Assembly (NCBI GenBank): GCA_000332255.1
Contig: KB235926.1
Span: forward strand, 505,193 to 569,192
DNA: 64,000 nt
DNA from: a cyanobacterium PCC 7702
GTDB lineage: Bacteria; Cyanobacteriota; Cyanobacteriia; Cyanobacteriales; Nostocaceae
Direction of reading: 5' to 3'
This document shows positions 35,903-45,076 of this stretch, in pieces (within the stretch, counting starts at the first letter, position 1; each line of letters begins with the position of its first letter). Position numbers and translations under genes: made by a program. The notes below the pieces were generated by a model. It was given only the letters and a program-made list of their open reading frames with translations. It had not been told where the DNA came from and did no database searches.

Positions 35903-36856
35903 TTAGTTGAGAAGATGCAGTTGGGTGATAACAAAATTGCTGGCGTTATGGATAACAGGGAGACTGTCGACTACCATGCCCAGACATAACAGCATCATGT
36001 AGGAAATTGAAAAGAGAAATAATCCTCTGGCCAGATTGCGTTCTTGCGGATTTTGCAGCAGTTGCCAAGCTTTGTGAATAAATACTCCTCCTAAATAAAT
36101 GGCGATCGCTGCGTAGACTGTGCCACTTTGTCGCAACGGATAAACCAGTAACAGTGTTGCTGCCACGGTTAATAAGGTATAGTACCAAATTTGTCGCGCC
36201 GTTTCTTGATTTCCCGCAATTACTGGTAGCATTGGCACGCCTACTTTGGCGTAATCATCCTTAATCAGCAGCGCCAGCGACCAAAAGTGAGGCGGTGTCC
36301 ATAGGAAAACGATGCTAAATAGTAACCATGCTGTCAAGCTTAGATGTCCCGTTACAGCTGTCCAGCCAACTAATGTGGGTATTGCTCCTGCTGCACCTCC
36401 TATGACGATATTTTGACTGCTGTGGCGCTTCAGAAAATGTGTATAAATTAAAACGTAAAACCCAATGCCACACATTGCCAGCAGAGCTGCCAGTAAGTTA
36501 GCAAATATACTCAGTATGGCAAAAGCAGCGACAGCCATAGCAAAGGCAAAAATCAGAGCGTCCCGTGAGTGTATTCTGCCAGAAGGAATGGGACGGTGGC
36601 GGGTGCGCTCCATTTCCCAATCAATATCGCGATCGTAGACGCAGTTGATCGCCTGGGCGCTAGCAGCAGCCAGGGTGCCGCCAGTTAAAGTCGCAAGCAG
36701 CAGTATTGGGTCTACCTGTCCTTTGGCTGCAATCCACATACTTCCAGCTGTAGTGATTAACAACAGCGGGATGATCCTGGGCTTGGTTAACTGAAAATAG
36801 CTCAGAAGAATTTGCAGAAATGTTTCGCGCTGCTTCGAGACATTAGTCTCAATCAT
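35903..36856 (-). CDS. ctaB: Protohaem IX farnesyltransferase (haem O synthase) CtaB
   Basis: Membrane prenyltransferase that adds farnesyl to haem B, giving haem O, the precursor of haem A. The 317 residues hold eight or nine membrane helices. The UbiA-type active site is seen in [20 protein letters not shown] followed by [17 protein letters not shown] (NxxxDxxxD), and the second Asp-rich loop in [20 protein letters not shown] with [10 protein letters not shown]. Length is normal. It lies 74 bases downstream of ctaA on the same strand, so ctaA-ctaB form an operon that makes haem A for the oxidase genes transcribed in the opposite direction. ATG at 36856. Confidence 0.96.
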   Translation of the reverse strand: MIETNVSKQRETFLQILLSYFQLTKPRIIPLLLITTAGSMWIAAKGQVDPILLLATLTGGTLAAASAQAINCVYDRDIDWEMERTRHRPIPSGRIHSRDALIFAFAMAVAAFAILSIFANLLAALLAMCGIGFYVLIYTHFLKRHSSQNIVIGGAAGAIPTLVGWTAVTGHLSLTAWLLFSIVFLWTPPHFWSLALLIKDDYAKVGVPMLPVIAGNQETARQIWYYTLLTVAATLLLVYPLRQSGTVYAAIAIYLGGVFIHKAWQLLQNPQERNLARGLFLFSISYMMLLCLGMVVDSLPVIHNASNFVITQLHLLN

Positions 36857-36930
36857 TTTGGCAATATTTCCTTTTGTGTTAACAACGTATAAGCTGCCGC
36901 GAGCGGCATTTCAACTTTCTGGAGTCGGAA

Positions 36931-37914
36931 TCAGAAACGAAGTTCTACGATAGATTTAGCGATCGCACCAGCTTTAGCAGCAATCTTGTCAGTCTTGGGT
37001 TCCCGATTACTCGCCCAGTCACGCAGCGAGAGAACTGTAAAAACTACTAAAGTCCCTAGCAAAGCTGCTCCTACTGCTTGATGGGAAACTGTCAGTAGCT
37101 CTAGTTGCAGGTGTAATCGGAAAGTTGCAAATCCCAATATAACTTGCAACACCAGCAGCCCAGCAGCCATACTGGCCAGTTTTCGTAAAGCCGGATGTAA
37201 AGCTGGAGTTCGCCAAGCCACGATCGCCACTGCCAATATTGCCACCACCGGCGGGAGCAAGCCAAAAATATGCGCATACATAACATCGCAAAGTTGGTAG
37301 CCGGCAAAGCATTGATGTAATGCCCAGCGAGAACCAACTAAAGCACCGAGCAAGCTTTGTACGTACACCAAAACCGTCGCTGCTAAGCCTAGCCACGGTA
37401 ACTTACCCACAGTTCCGGTACCTTGGTAAGGAGTTAGTGCCGTACCAATTACCAATAAAGTTGAGAAGAATAACAATGCCGTTCCCAGATGAGCAGTAAC
37501 GATATCAAACCGCAAAAGTTGAGTGACCGTCAGTCCGCCCAGTATACCTTGGAAGACAATTAAAAACAAGGCAAATGTCGATGCCCAAGGTAGCCAGGCC
37601 GGTAAACAGCGACGATACCACCAACACATCCCCACCACAGCGATCGCGCTCAAACCAATTAATGCTGCATCTAAGCGATGAAACCACTCTAAAAAAACTT
37701 GGAAATTCATTTGCTTAGTTGGCAATAGTTTTCCATAGCACAAAGGCCAGTCTGGACAAGCTAGTCCTGCATTCATCACCCGTGTGGCACTGCCAATTGC
37801 CATCAAAATTAAAGTGGCTGCACTTATTCTCCACACCAAGCGACGAATTCGGTCTTTTGGTTGGCTTGTAATTACCTTTGTTGCATTTTGTTGTTCTAGG
37901 ACAAACTCGCTCAT
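36931..37914 (-). CDS. ctaA: Haem A synthase CtaA (COX15 family)
   Basis: Oxidises the methyl group of haem O to the formyl group of haem A. The 327 residues hold eight membrane helices in two repeats. The first carries IGSATRVMNAGLACPDWPLC, with a Cys pair region, and FLEWFHRLDAALIGLSAIAV with conserved His; ILGGLTVTQLLRFDIVTAHL and the second-repeat VSHQAVGAALLGTLVVF supply the other haem-ligand His. The N-terminal 25 residues are polar and basic and lie inside. ATG at 37914. First gene of the ctaAB operon, divergent from ctaC by about 350 bases. Confidence 0.95.
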   Translation of the reverse strand: MSEFVLEQQNATKVITSQPKDRIRRLVWRISAATLILMAIGSATRVMNAGLACPDWPLCYGKLLPTKQMNFQVFLEWFHRLDAALIGLSAIAVVGMCWWYRRCLPAWLPWASTFALFLIVFQGILGGLTVTQLLRFDIVTAHLGTALLFFSTLLVIGTALTPYQGTGTVGKLPWLGLAATVLVYVQSLLGALVGSRWALHQCFAGYQLCDVMYAHIFGLLPPVVAILAVAIVAWRTPALHPALRKLASMAAGLLVLQVILGFATFRLHLQLELLTVSHQAVGAALLGTLVVFTVLSLRDWASNREPKTDKIAAKAGAIAKSIVELRF

Positions 37915-38262
37915 GAAAGATACCTTTTGCCTGCTTTTGGCGAGCTAGCAATTTTCTAAGGTTGAACTTGTGAACTTCCTTTTCCACCCTAGCTTATATA
38001 AACTTGAGTTGCAGATCGGCTCTCATTTATACTTTGAAATACCTTTGCCAGCTCTAACTTCAAGCTTTAGAGATTTTTCCAATTGTCAGTGAATTACCAA
38101 ATCTTGCCACGTTGCATCTATCTAAGTTGGATTGATGTTAGAAACAACTGCTTAAAAATTAATAATAATTTCACCTTCTGGCAGCAAATGTTCGGCAGCC
38201 TAGACTACCGTAGTAAGTGAGCTGTTCTGTTCCACGTAGTAAAGTCATCAACTGTATCAACC
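37915..38262. other. Divergent control region ctaA / ctaC
   Basis: About 348 bases between the haem A synthesis operon and the oxidase operon; must hold both promoters. No clear binding site seen by eye. Confidence 0.35.
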
Positions 38263-39339
38263 GTGAAAATTCCAAGTTCCATCTGGACATTACTCATTGG
38301 CATCCTACTGACATTAGTCAGCCTCTGGTACGGTCAAAATCACAATCTTCTCCCCGCGGAAGCCTCCGAAGAAGCTTCTTTGGTAGATGGTCTGTTCAAC
38401 ACGATGATGACCATATCTACGGGCATCTTTTTAATTGTCGAAGGCGTTTTGATATACTCTGTCGTTAGATATCGCCGACGCCGCGATGACGATAAGGACG
38501 GTCCGCCGATTCACGGTAACGTCCCGTTGGAAATTCTCTGGACGGCGATCCCGGCAATTATCGTTATTGGTATTTCCGTGTACAGTTTTGATGTATACAA
38601 TGAAATGGGCGGCTTTAATCCTCATGCCATCCACCAAGCCCCCGTCAGTCCACAAGCAATGAAAATGCCAGGAGCAGCTTTTGCGGCTACTTTAAGTACT
38701 ACACCAGCAACTGCACAATCCAGCCTTACCCAACAAGAGCAGGATCCGGCTACCGCAGCAGTCCGCAATGCTGACCAAATTCCCCAAAAGCAAAACGCTC
38801 CCGGCGCAGGAATTGTCTCTCCCACTATCGGCCCAACTATTGAAAAGCAAAGTAAACCACCCGCACTCCAAGTCAACGTTACGGGTCTTCAGTATGCATG
38901 GATTTTTACCTACCCAGAGACAGGTGTGACTACTGGTGAACTACACCTTCCTGTAGGTCAGCAAGTGCGAATTAACATCACAGCCAACGACGTTATCCAT
39001 GCTTTCTGGGTACCAGAATTTCGCCTCAAGCAAGATGCGATCCCTGGCAGACAAACCGAAATTAGCTTCACTCCCAGCAAAGAAGGTACCTACGCCCTCA
39101 TCTGCGCAGAGCTTTGCGGTCCCTACCACGGTGCCATGAGAACACAGGTGGTCGTCGAAAAACCAGAAGCATTTGCAGCGTGGATGCAACAGCAGCAAGT
39201 CGCAACTACCCAAACGCTAGACCAGGCGATCGCTGCTAATCCTTCTTCTCCTCCCGAATTAACTTCAACTGAATTTCTTGCACCTTATAGCCGTGACATG
39301 GGAATTACACCAGAAACACTACACCAAATTCACAACTAG
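38263..39339 (+). CDS. ctaC: Cytochrome c oxidase subunit II (CtaC)
   Basis: Electron-entry subunit of the aa3-type oxidase. 358 residues: an uncleaved or lipoprotein-less N-terminal helix (about 7-25), a second helix (about 47-67), then the soluble CuA domain. The dinuclear copper site is at residues 281-292 (CAELCGPYHGAM) with the upstream His in VIHAFWVPEF; VNVTGLQYAWIFTYPETGVT is the electron-entry region. Between helix 2 and the CuA domain there is a roughly 75-residue Ala/Gln/Pro-rich linker (about 124-200), long for the family. GTG start at 38263. First gene of ctaCDE. Confidence 0.95.
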   Translation: MKIPSSIWTLLIGILLTLVSLWYGQNHNLLPAEASEEASLVDGLFNTMMTISTGIFLIVEGVLIYSVVRYRRRRDDDKDGPPIHGNVPLEILWTAIPAIIVIGISVYSFDVYNEMGGFNPHAIHQAPVSPQAMKMPGAAFAATLSTTPATAQSSLTQQEQDPATAAVRNADQIPQKQNAPGAGIVSPTIGPTIEKQSKPPALQVNVTGLQYAWIFTYPETGVTTGELHLPVGQQVRINITANDVIHAFWVPEFRLKQDAIPGRQTEISFTPSKEGTYALICAELCGPYHGAMRTQVVVEKPEAFAAWMQQQQVATTQTLDQAIAANPSSPPELTSTEFLAPYSRDMGITPETLHQIHN

Positions 39340-39370
39340 CAGTAGCTAGAAATCAACACAAGAACTGATT

Positions 39371-41116
39371 ATGGTACAAGCACAAATACAACAAAAGGCT
39401 AATATTGCTGCCGAAATTGACGAACCAGGAGTCAGAAAGTGGTGGGAATACTTTACTTTTAACACCGACCATAAAGTTATCGGCATTCAATACCTGGTCA
39501 CCACGTTTATTTTCTACTGCATTGGCGGCGTTATGGCTGACCTGGTACGCACGGAACTGCGAACCCCAGAAGTAGACTTTGTGACTCCTGAAGTCTACAA
39601 CAGCTTGTTTACGCTGCATGCCACAATCATGATTTTTTTGTGGATTGTGCCAGCTGGTGCTGGATTCGCTAACTACGTGCTTCCACTGATGATCGGGGCA
39701 AAAGATATGGCGTTTCCCCGCCTGAACGCCCTGGCCTTTTGGATTATTCCCCCGGCTGGTTTGATGTTGATCGCCAGCTTGCTTGTGGGAGACGCACCAG
39801 ACGCTGGTTGGACTTCTTACCCTCCCCTGAGTTTGCTAACCGGCCAAGTGGGTGAGGGAATTTGGATTATGAGTATCCTGCTTTTGGGTACGTCATCTAT
39901 CCTAGGAGCAATCAATTTCCTTGTTACCCTTATAAAAATGCGTACCCCGGGCTTGGGGTTCCATCAATTGCCTTTATTTTGCTGGGCAATGTTTGCAACT
40001 TCAGCACTGGTCCTCATCTCTACGCCAGTACTGGCTGCAGGCTTGATTCTACTTGCCTTTGACTTGTTTGCCGGCACAACCTTTTTTAACCCGACTGGCG
40101 GCGGTGACCCCGTAGTCTACCAGCACATGTTCTGGTTTTATTCTCACCCGGCTGTTTACATCATGATTTTGCCCTTTTTTGGGGTAATTTCAGAGGTGAT
40201 CCCGGTTCATTCCCGCAAACCAATTTTTGGTTATAAAGCGATCGCCTATTCCTCTTTGGCAATTAGCTTTTTAGGCTTGATCGTTTGGGCCCACCACATG
40301 TTCACCAGTGGTATCCCCGGCTGGTTGCGAATGTTCTTTATGATCACTACCATGATCATCGCCGTACCCACGGGAATTAAAATTTTCAGCTGGCTGGCAA
40401 CTTTGTGGGGAGGAAAACTTCACCTAGAACGCCCGGCTCTGTTGTTTGCAATCGGTTTTGTTGGTACTTTTGTCATAGGTGGCATCAGCGGTGTGATGCT
40501 GGCAGCCGTACCCTTTGATATCCACGTCCACGATACCTATTTCGTAGTGGCGCACTTGCACTACGTTCTCTTTGGTGGTAGCGTCTTAGGTATTTATGCT
40601 GCCTTCTATCACTGGTTCCCCAAAATGACGGGACGAATGCTTAATAATTTCTGGGGACAGGTTCACTTCGCCCTTACCATCATCGGTTTAAACTTGACCT
40701 TTTTACCCATGCACAAGTTGGGAATGATGGGTATGAACCGCCGCATTGCCCAGTACGATCCCAAATTTGCTTTCCTCAACGAAATCTGCACCTACGGTGC
40801 TTACCTACTCGCAGTTTCCACACTCCCGTTCATCATTAACGTGATTTGGAGCTGGATGTACGGACCAAAAGCTGGTAACAATCCCTGGAAAGCACTGACC
40901 CTAGAATGGATGACTGCTTCCCCACCAGCAATTGAAAACTTTCACAAACCTCCCATACTAGCCACAGGCCCCTACGACTACGGCTTAGAAAATACTAGCG
41001 AAGGTGTTCCCCTCTCTGACACCGAACCGGTTTTATCTGCTAGTACAAATTCAGTTCTACGCGCCAATCCTGACGAACCATATCCAGCTATTGCTGCTGA
41101 AACTGATGAACGTTAA
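39371..41116 (+). CDS. ctaD: Cytochrome c oxidase subunit I (CtaD)
   Basis: Catalytic subunit with haem a and the haem a3-CuB site. 581 residues, twelve membrane helices. Landmarks: FTLHATIMIFLWIVPAGAGF (haem a His), YQHMFWFYSHPAVYIMILPF (CuB His with the cross-linked Tyr), GLIVWAHHMFTSGIP (CuB His pair) and IHVHDTYFVVAHLHYVLFGG (haem a and a3 ligands). The 40-residue C-terminal extension is polar. ATG at 39371, 31 bases after ctaC. Sits in thylakoid or plasma membrane and terminates respiration. Confidence 0.97.
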   Translation: MVQAQIQQKANIAAEIDEPGVRKWWEYFTFNTDHKVIGIQYLVTTFIFYCIGGVMADLVRTELRTPEVDFVTPEVYNSLFTLHATIMIFLWIVPAGAGFANYVLPLMIGAKDMAFPRLNALAFWIIPPAGLMLIASLLVGDAPDAGWTSYPPLSLLTGQVGEGIWIMSILLLGTSSILGAINFLVTLIKMRTPGLGFHQLPLFCWAMFATSALVLISTPVLAAGLILLAFDLFAGTTFFNPTGGGDPVVYQHMFWFYSHPAVYIMILPFFGVISEVIPVHSRKPIFGYKAIAYSSLAISFLGLIVWAHHMFTSGIPGWLRMFFMITTMIIAVPTGIKIFSWLATLWGGKLHLERPALLFAIGFVGTFVIGGISGVMLAAVPFDIHVHDTYFVVAHLHYVLFGGSVLGIYAAFYHWFPKMTGRMLNNFWGQVHFALTIIGLNLTFLPMHKLGMMGMNRRIAQYDPKFAFLNEICTYGAYLLAVSTLPFIINVIWSWMYGPKAGNNPWKALTLEWMTASPPAIENFHKPPILATGPYDYGLENTSEGVPLSDTEPVLSASTNSVLRANPDEPYPAIAAETDER

Positions 41117-41171
41117 TACAGGCAAGATACTTGCTCATTGATAACTTCACACCTTATATTTTTGAAGATTC

Positions 41172-41792
41172 ATGCAAAGTCAAACAATTGACCCAGCAAA
41201 AACAGAGCTAAATTACCATCACAAAGCGGAAGCCGCTCATTACGAAGAACATCCGGATTTTCGTCTGTTTGGACTAATTATGTTCCTCGTCGCCGAAGGA
41301 ATGATTTTTATGGGGTTGTTCGGTGCTTATCTGGCTTTCCGCGCTACTTTTCCTGTTTGGCCTCCAGAAGGAACCCCCGAACTAGAGTTGTTGCTTCCTG
41401 GAGTTAATACTATTAATTTGATCGCCAGCAGTTTTGTAATCCACAATGCTGACGCCGCTATTAAAAAGAATAATGTGCGGGGTATGCAAATGTGGTTCGC
41501 TATTACTGCCGTGATGGGGATCGTTTTCTTAGCAGGGCAGTTGTATGAATACTACCACCTGGAATTTGGCTTGACTACCAACTTGTTCGCCAGTGCATTT
41601 TACGTTTTGACAGGATTCCACGGCCTGCACGTTACTATCGGTGTTTTAGCAATCTTAGCTGTGTTGGTGCGATCGCTCAAACCCGGTCATTACACTAAAG
41701 AAAAGCACTTTGGCATAGAAGCCGCAGAACTTTACTGGCATTTTGTAGATGTGATTTGGATTATTCTGTTCGGATTATTGTATATTCTTTAA
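41172..41792 (+). CDS. ctaE: Cytochrome c oxidase subunit III (CtaE)
   Basis: Third core oxidase subunit, 206 residues with five membrane helices, the bacterial short form. Landmarks: HPDFRLFGLIMFLVAEGMIF, ATFPVWPPEGTPELELLLPG, and the end motif GFHGLHVTIGVLAILAVLVR with AAELYWHFVDVIWIILFGLL. It lacks the two N-terminal helices of mitochondrial subunit III. ATG at 41172, 55 bases after ctaD; a strong terminator follows, so ctaCDE is a complete transcription unit. Confidence 0.96.
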   Translation: MQSQTIDPAKTELNYHHKAEAAHYEEHPDFRLFGLIMFLVAEGMIFMGLFGAYLAFRATFPVWPPEGTPELELLLPGVNTINLIASSFVIHNADAAIKKNNVRGMQMWFAITAVMGIVFLAGQLYEYYHLEFGLTTNLFASAFYVLTGFHGLHVTIGVLAILAVLVRSLKPGHYTKEKHFGIEAAELYWHFVDVIWIILFGLLYIL

Positions 41793-41815
41793 TTGCTAAT
41801 TCCTAACCAACTCCA

Positions 41816-41843
41816 AACCCCCCACGGGGTTTTTTATTTTTAT
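41816..41843 (+). terminator. Rho-independent terminator after ctaE
   Basis: AAACCCC (41816-41822) pairs with GGGGTTT (41827-41833) around CCAC and leads into TTTATTTTTA. Seven-pair stem, four-base loop and T-run: a textbook terminator, 24 bases after the ctaE stop. Confidence 0.85.
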
Positions 41844-42042
41844 ATTTAATTTTTATTATATTTAATTTTTATATTTAGTAATTTAGTAAATTTAGTTAAG
41901 AGGATGTTTGCTCGGACAAGCAATGTAGTAGCTAAAACGTTCTCTTCTTCTATTTGTCACAAATGAAACTTTACAAACATCCCCTGACACTACACCTTCT
42001 TGTTTTTTCTAGCCACCACCGCTAAAAGCAGCCCTCATCAAG

Positions 42043-42324
42043 CTAGGAACGGTAATATTTTTCTTTGTAAATTATAGTCTTGGTCGATTTCCAGCCATCA
42101 CCTTCTTCGACAGTAGTTTGCGCTTGACCGTCACCTTTTGTTGTCGTTTGTCCTGAAGATGGCGAGCCTAAATACTCAAAATAAAAAAATGGTAAAAAAT
42201 AGTCTATCCAAAATGGAGAAATGGAATTTCCACCTGCGACTTTTTCGCTCTCTTCATTGTTCAGTTCTTGGCACAAACCCATAGATTCCAGCTGATAAAT
42301 CTTAAATTCAAGCAAATTAGGCAT
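42043..42324 (-). CDS. Orphan double-glycine leader peptide (bacteriocin/RiPP-precursor-like)
   Basis: A 93-residue small protein. Residues 1-32 look like a leader for a peptidase-containing ABC exporter: an acidic helix with QELNNEESEKVAGG ending in Gly-Gly (31-32 by count). The predicted 61-residue mature part starts NSISPFWIDYFLPFFYFEYL, strongly aromatic, followed by a Gly/Ser/Thr-rich hydrophilic stretch (SPSSGQTTTKGDGQAQTTVE) and a basic-aromatic end. No Cys in the mature part, so not a lanthipeptide. There is no modifying enzyme or exporter in the window; it could be exported by a transporter elsewhere. ATG at 42324 with GGGAGG five bases upstream. Not assigned to a named family. Confidence 0.65.
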   Translation of the reverse strand: MPNLLEFKIYQLESMGLCQELNNEESEKVAGGNSISPFWIDYFLPFFYFEYLGSPSSGQTTTKGDGQAQTTVEEGDGWKSTKTIIYKEKYYRS

Positions 42325-42329
42325 GATTT

Positions 42330-42335
42330 CCTCCC
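42330..42335 (-). promoter_or_regulatory. Ribosome binding site of the double-glycine peptide
   Basis: GGGAGG on the minus strand, five bases before the ATG at 42324; supports real translation of this small gene. Confidence 0.65.
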
Positions 42336-42659
42336 AAATTACGAATTCCGTAATTTTCGATTAGGATTTTGATTTTGAGTCTTAAGAACCCTACTTAAAA
42401 TTTAATTCCAAGAAAACATTTATTTCCAGATAAATTGCGCAATTTGGATTGCATAAATCTGAATATAGTATTTCATTTTTAAGTAAAGCTCGTGTCAGTT
42501 AACAACAAATTTCTTGATTACTTTTAAAAAATTTTATACCTTCTCAAATTAGAACTTAAGTGCTTTCAAGCACCTGCTTGTCGGTATTTCCTAAAGGAAG
42601 CGCAATTAGAAATAAAACCTGAGATTGACACTAGCTAAATATTTTACGCAAGCCATAGA
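42336..42659. other. AT-rich intergenic region
   Basis: About 320 bases upstream of the peptide gene (minus strand). No gene or clear motif; presumably its promoter. Confidence 0.3.
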
Positions 42660-43380
42660 TTATGGTTTTTGAGCAACTACCAAAAATCCATCTCCGTGCT
42701 GGTTGCATTTTCATAAACTTGCGTAAACTTGCGCTCATAGCTGTGAGCGATACTTCTTTGTCGATCCATCTTTTTTCTTATCGCTTGCTCTATCTTTGCT
42801 GAGACTTCTACTCTTAAACCTAAAATATTCGCTAATTAAACTTAAGGGTTTATAGCATTCATAATTAGCAGTGGCAAAGCGTGTAAATCTCCCCCTATAC
42901 AAGGATTACCATCATTTGGCCGTTGGAGAAACTGGTAATAGGCGATCGCCTGCTGTAAAACTGGGGTTGTCGGTGCAATCAAAAATCCTTCCCAATCTGG
43001 ACTGCAGACTTCGATGAAGCCTTTAGCTTTGACAACTTGTTTCGTTTTTTACAGGGCTAGTACTGGTTTTTGCAGATGCTCGAAAATAGCATGAGCAAAC
43101 ACGTAGGGTGTAAATATTAGCACTAATGTTAATATTATTAATTCTCCCTAGCTCGATTTGCGAGACTGCTTGGTCAATTACTGTCACAACACAGCAGCAT
43201 TCACGAAGTGACTCCGAAGGAATATCGCACCTGCCAAACCTAGGGTAATTGTACCACGACCACAACCGCAATCTAGTAAATACATTAGTGTCCGCAGTTA
43301 GGGAACAAAGAAAGCAGCCTGAAATACAGCATAAAGTTTGTAGCATCGGTACCATAACCTGGTGTGTAATTTTCCGGCAT
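42660..43380 (-). pseudogene. Decayed SAM-dependent methyltransferase
   Basis: A methyltransferase of about 240-270 residues can be followed in shifting frames on the minus strand. Start ATG at 43380: MPENYTPGYGTDATNFM. Then YLLDCGCGRGTITLGLAGA, the SAM motif I, near 43285-43225; SQIELGRINNINISANIY; VFAHAIFEHLQKPVLAL near 43105-43055; then IEVCSPDWEGFLIAPTTPVL and QQAIAYYQFLQRPNDGNP at 43020-42895. The tail IEQAIRKKMDRQ and DGFLVVAQKP to 42660 is less certain. Several frameshifts, stops and small deletions separate these parts. The original resembled the UbiE/MT11 group. Non-functional. Confidence 0.72.
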
Positions 43381-43813
43381 TTTTACGACTCCTACCTTAC
43401 TCTGATCGGTTGCCAATTCCTTGGCGACCTTAGCAAGCGTGGAAAAACGTATTTGGCAAAATTAAACTAAATCCAAGATATTCCGCGCCATTTGCACTAA
43501 TGAAACGCTAAAATAAAGTTGCACGTGCAATCTGATGTCTTAGACGTTCTTGGTGGTGAAAGTTATCTAGAGTATTAAAGTATAAAGTTTTATTGTTGGG
43601 GCAAAAGTTGGATATCAACTAAAAACATAACCGCCCTGTTTCCAAAAGACTTGCACAGAAAATTTGCACACTCCTTCAGATAAAGCTAGTCGGATATATC
43701 ATTTAGTGCCGTAAACCGTGGTTTTTTGTGCAAAAACAAAAATCAACAACTACGGCTTTTTCCCCTGCAAAGGTATGATGCGTTAAGTAAAGTACTATCT
43801 AGATTTTAAAAAT
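43381..43813. other. Intergenic region before the aminotransferase gene
   Basis: About 430 bases, no gene. Holds the promoters of the former methyltransferase and of the aminotransferase; TATGAT near 43776 is a possible -10. No repeat recognised. Confidence 0.3.
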
Positions 43814-44968
43814 ATGACACCAATAATGTCCGTTCGTGAAAACCAAAGATTGCAACTTCAACCTCTGTCCATACCCTCTCGCTTGTTGTTGGGACCTGGT
43901 CCCTCAAATGCTCATCCTGCAGTTCTACAAGCAATGAATACTCCTCCAGTGGGACACCTGGATCCAACATTTTTTACAGTTATGGATGAGATTCAATCAC
44001 TGCTACGTTATGCATGGCAAACAGAAAACCCCTTTACCATTGCGGTCAGCGGTACGGGAACATCTGCAATGGAAGCAACAATTGCCAATGTTACGGAACC
44101 AGGTGATGTGGTGTTAGTTGGTGTAATTGGTTACTTTGGGAACCGTCTGGTCGATATGGCGGAACGATACGGCGCAGACGTGCGGATAATTACAAAACCC
44201 TGGGGACAAGTTTTTTCGCTAGAAGAGCTGCAAACTGCTCTCAAAACTCATCGTCCGGCGATCCTAGCTTTAGTGCATGCAGAAACATCCTCAGGAGCTT
44301 GTCAACCTTTAGAAGGAGTTGGCCAGCTGTGTCGTGAATTCGATTGTTTGCTGTTAATTGACACTGTGACTAGTTTGGGTGGTGTTCCCATATTTTTGGA
44401 TGAGTGGGATGTCGACCTAGCTTATAGTTGCAGTCAGAAGGGTTTGAGCTGTCCACCTGGTGCTTCCCCTTTGACCATAAGTCCCCGTGCTTGGAAGAAA
44501 TTGCAACAGCGGCAAACCAAAGTAACTAACTTTTATTTAGATATGACATTGTTGAGCAAATACTGGGGTAGCGATCGCGTTTATCACCACACAGCACCAA
44601 TTAATATGTATTATGCATTGCGGGAAGCACTGCGCTTGCTTTCCCAAGAAGGTATAGAAAACTCTTGGCAGCGCCATCGCCAAAATGCAGAGTATCTTTG
44701 GCAACAATTGCAAGACTTAGGACTAACCTTACACGTAGAACGAGAGTATCGCCTACCAACCCTGACCACAGTTCGCATTCCCGAAGGAATAGACGGTAAA
44801 GCGATCGCGCGACAACTGCTATTGGAACACGGAATTGAAATTGGAAGTGGACTGGGTGAACTAGCAGGTAAAGTCTGGCGAATCGGATTGATGGGTTTCA
44901 ACAGCCGCAAAGAAAACGTGGATAAACTCGTAACAGCACTCAAGCAAGTTTTATCTAAATCAATTTAG
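43814..44968 (+). CDS. Alanine-glyoxylate-type aminotransferase (class V)
   Basis: PLP enzyme of 384 residues converting glyoxylate to glycine with alanine or serine as donor, a photorespiratory reaction in cyanobacteria. Landmarks: LLLGPGPSNAHPAVLQAMNT, FTIAVSGTGTSAMEATIANV, LALVHAETSSGACQPLEGVG, LLLIDTVTSLGGVPIFLDEW and the PLP lysine in YSCSQKGLSCPPGASPLTIS. The end SGLGELAGKVWRIGLMGFNS is typical of serine/alanine-glyoxylate aminotransferases. Other members (purine catabolism PucG) are close, so the exact donor is not settled. ATG at 43814 or 43826 (MSVRENQRL). Convergent with hmpE. Confidence 0.9.
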   Translation: MTPIMSVRENQRLQLQPLSIPSRLLLGPGPSNAHPAVLQAMNTPPVGHLDPTFFTVMDEIQSLLRYAWQTENPFTIAVSGTGTSAMEATIANVTEPGDVVLVGVIGYFGNRLVDMAERYGADVRIITKPWGQVFSLEELQTALKTHRPAILALVHAETSSGACQPLEGVGQLCREFDCLLLIDTVTSLGGVPIFLDEWDVDLAYSCSQKGLSCPPGASPLTISPRAWKKLQQRQTKVTNFYLDMTLLSKYWGSDRVYHHTAPINMYYALREALRLLSQEGIENSWQRHRQNAEYLWQQLQDLGLTLHVEREYRLPTLTTVRIPEGIDGKAIARQLLLEHGIEIGSGLGELAGKVWRIGLMGFNSRKENVDKLVTALKQVLSKSI

Positions 44969-45008
44969 ACCCAAATTTCTCAGAAAATTTACGTATCATC
45001 CTGACAAT

Positions 45009-45041
45009 AACGAGCGCTGAGCGATAAAAACTGTGCTCGTT
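45009..45041. terminator. Stem-loop between convergent genes
   Basis: AACGAGC (45009-45015) pairs with GCTCGTT (45035-45041) over a 19-base loop between the aminotransferase and hmpE stops; it could serve both directions, although T-runs are short. Confidence 0.4.
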
Positions 45042-45076
45042 TCTGTCTGCATGCACGGATACCTGAAACATAGAAC

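Noticed and set aside
43249-43470. Short plus-strand frame near 43.3 kb
   Set aside because: Explained by the decayed methyltransferase on the other strand.
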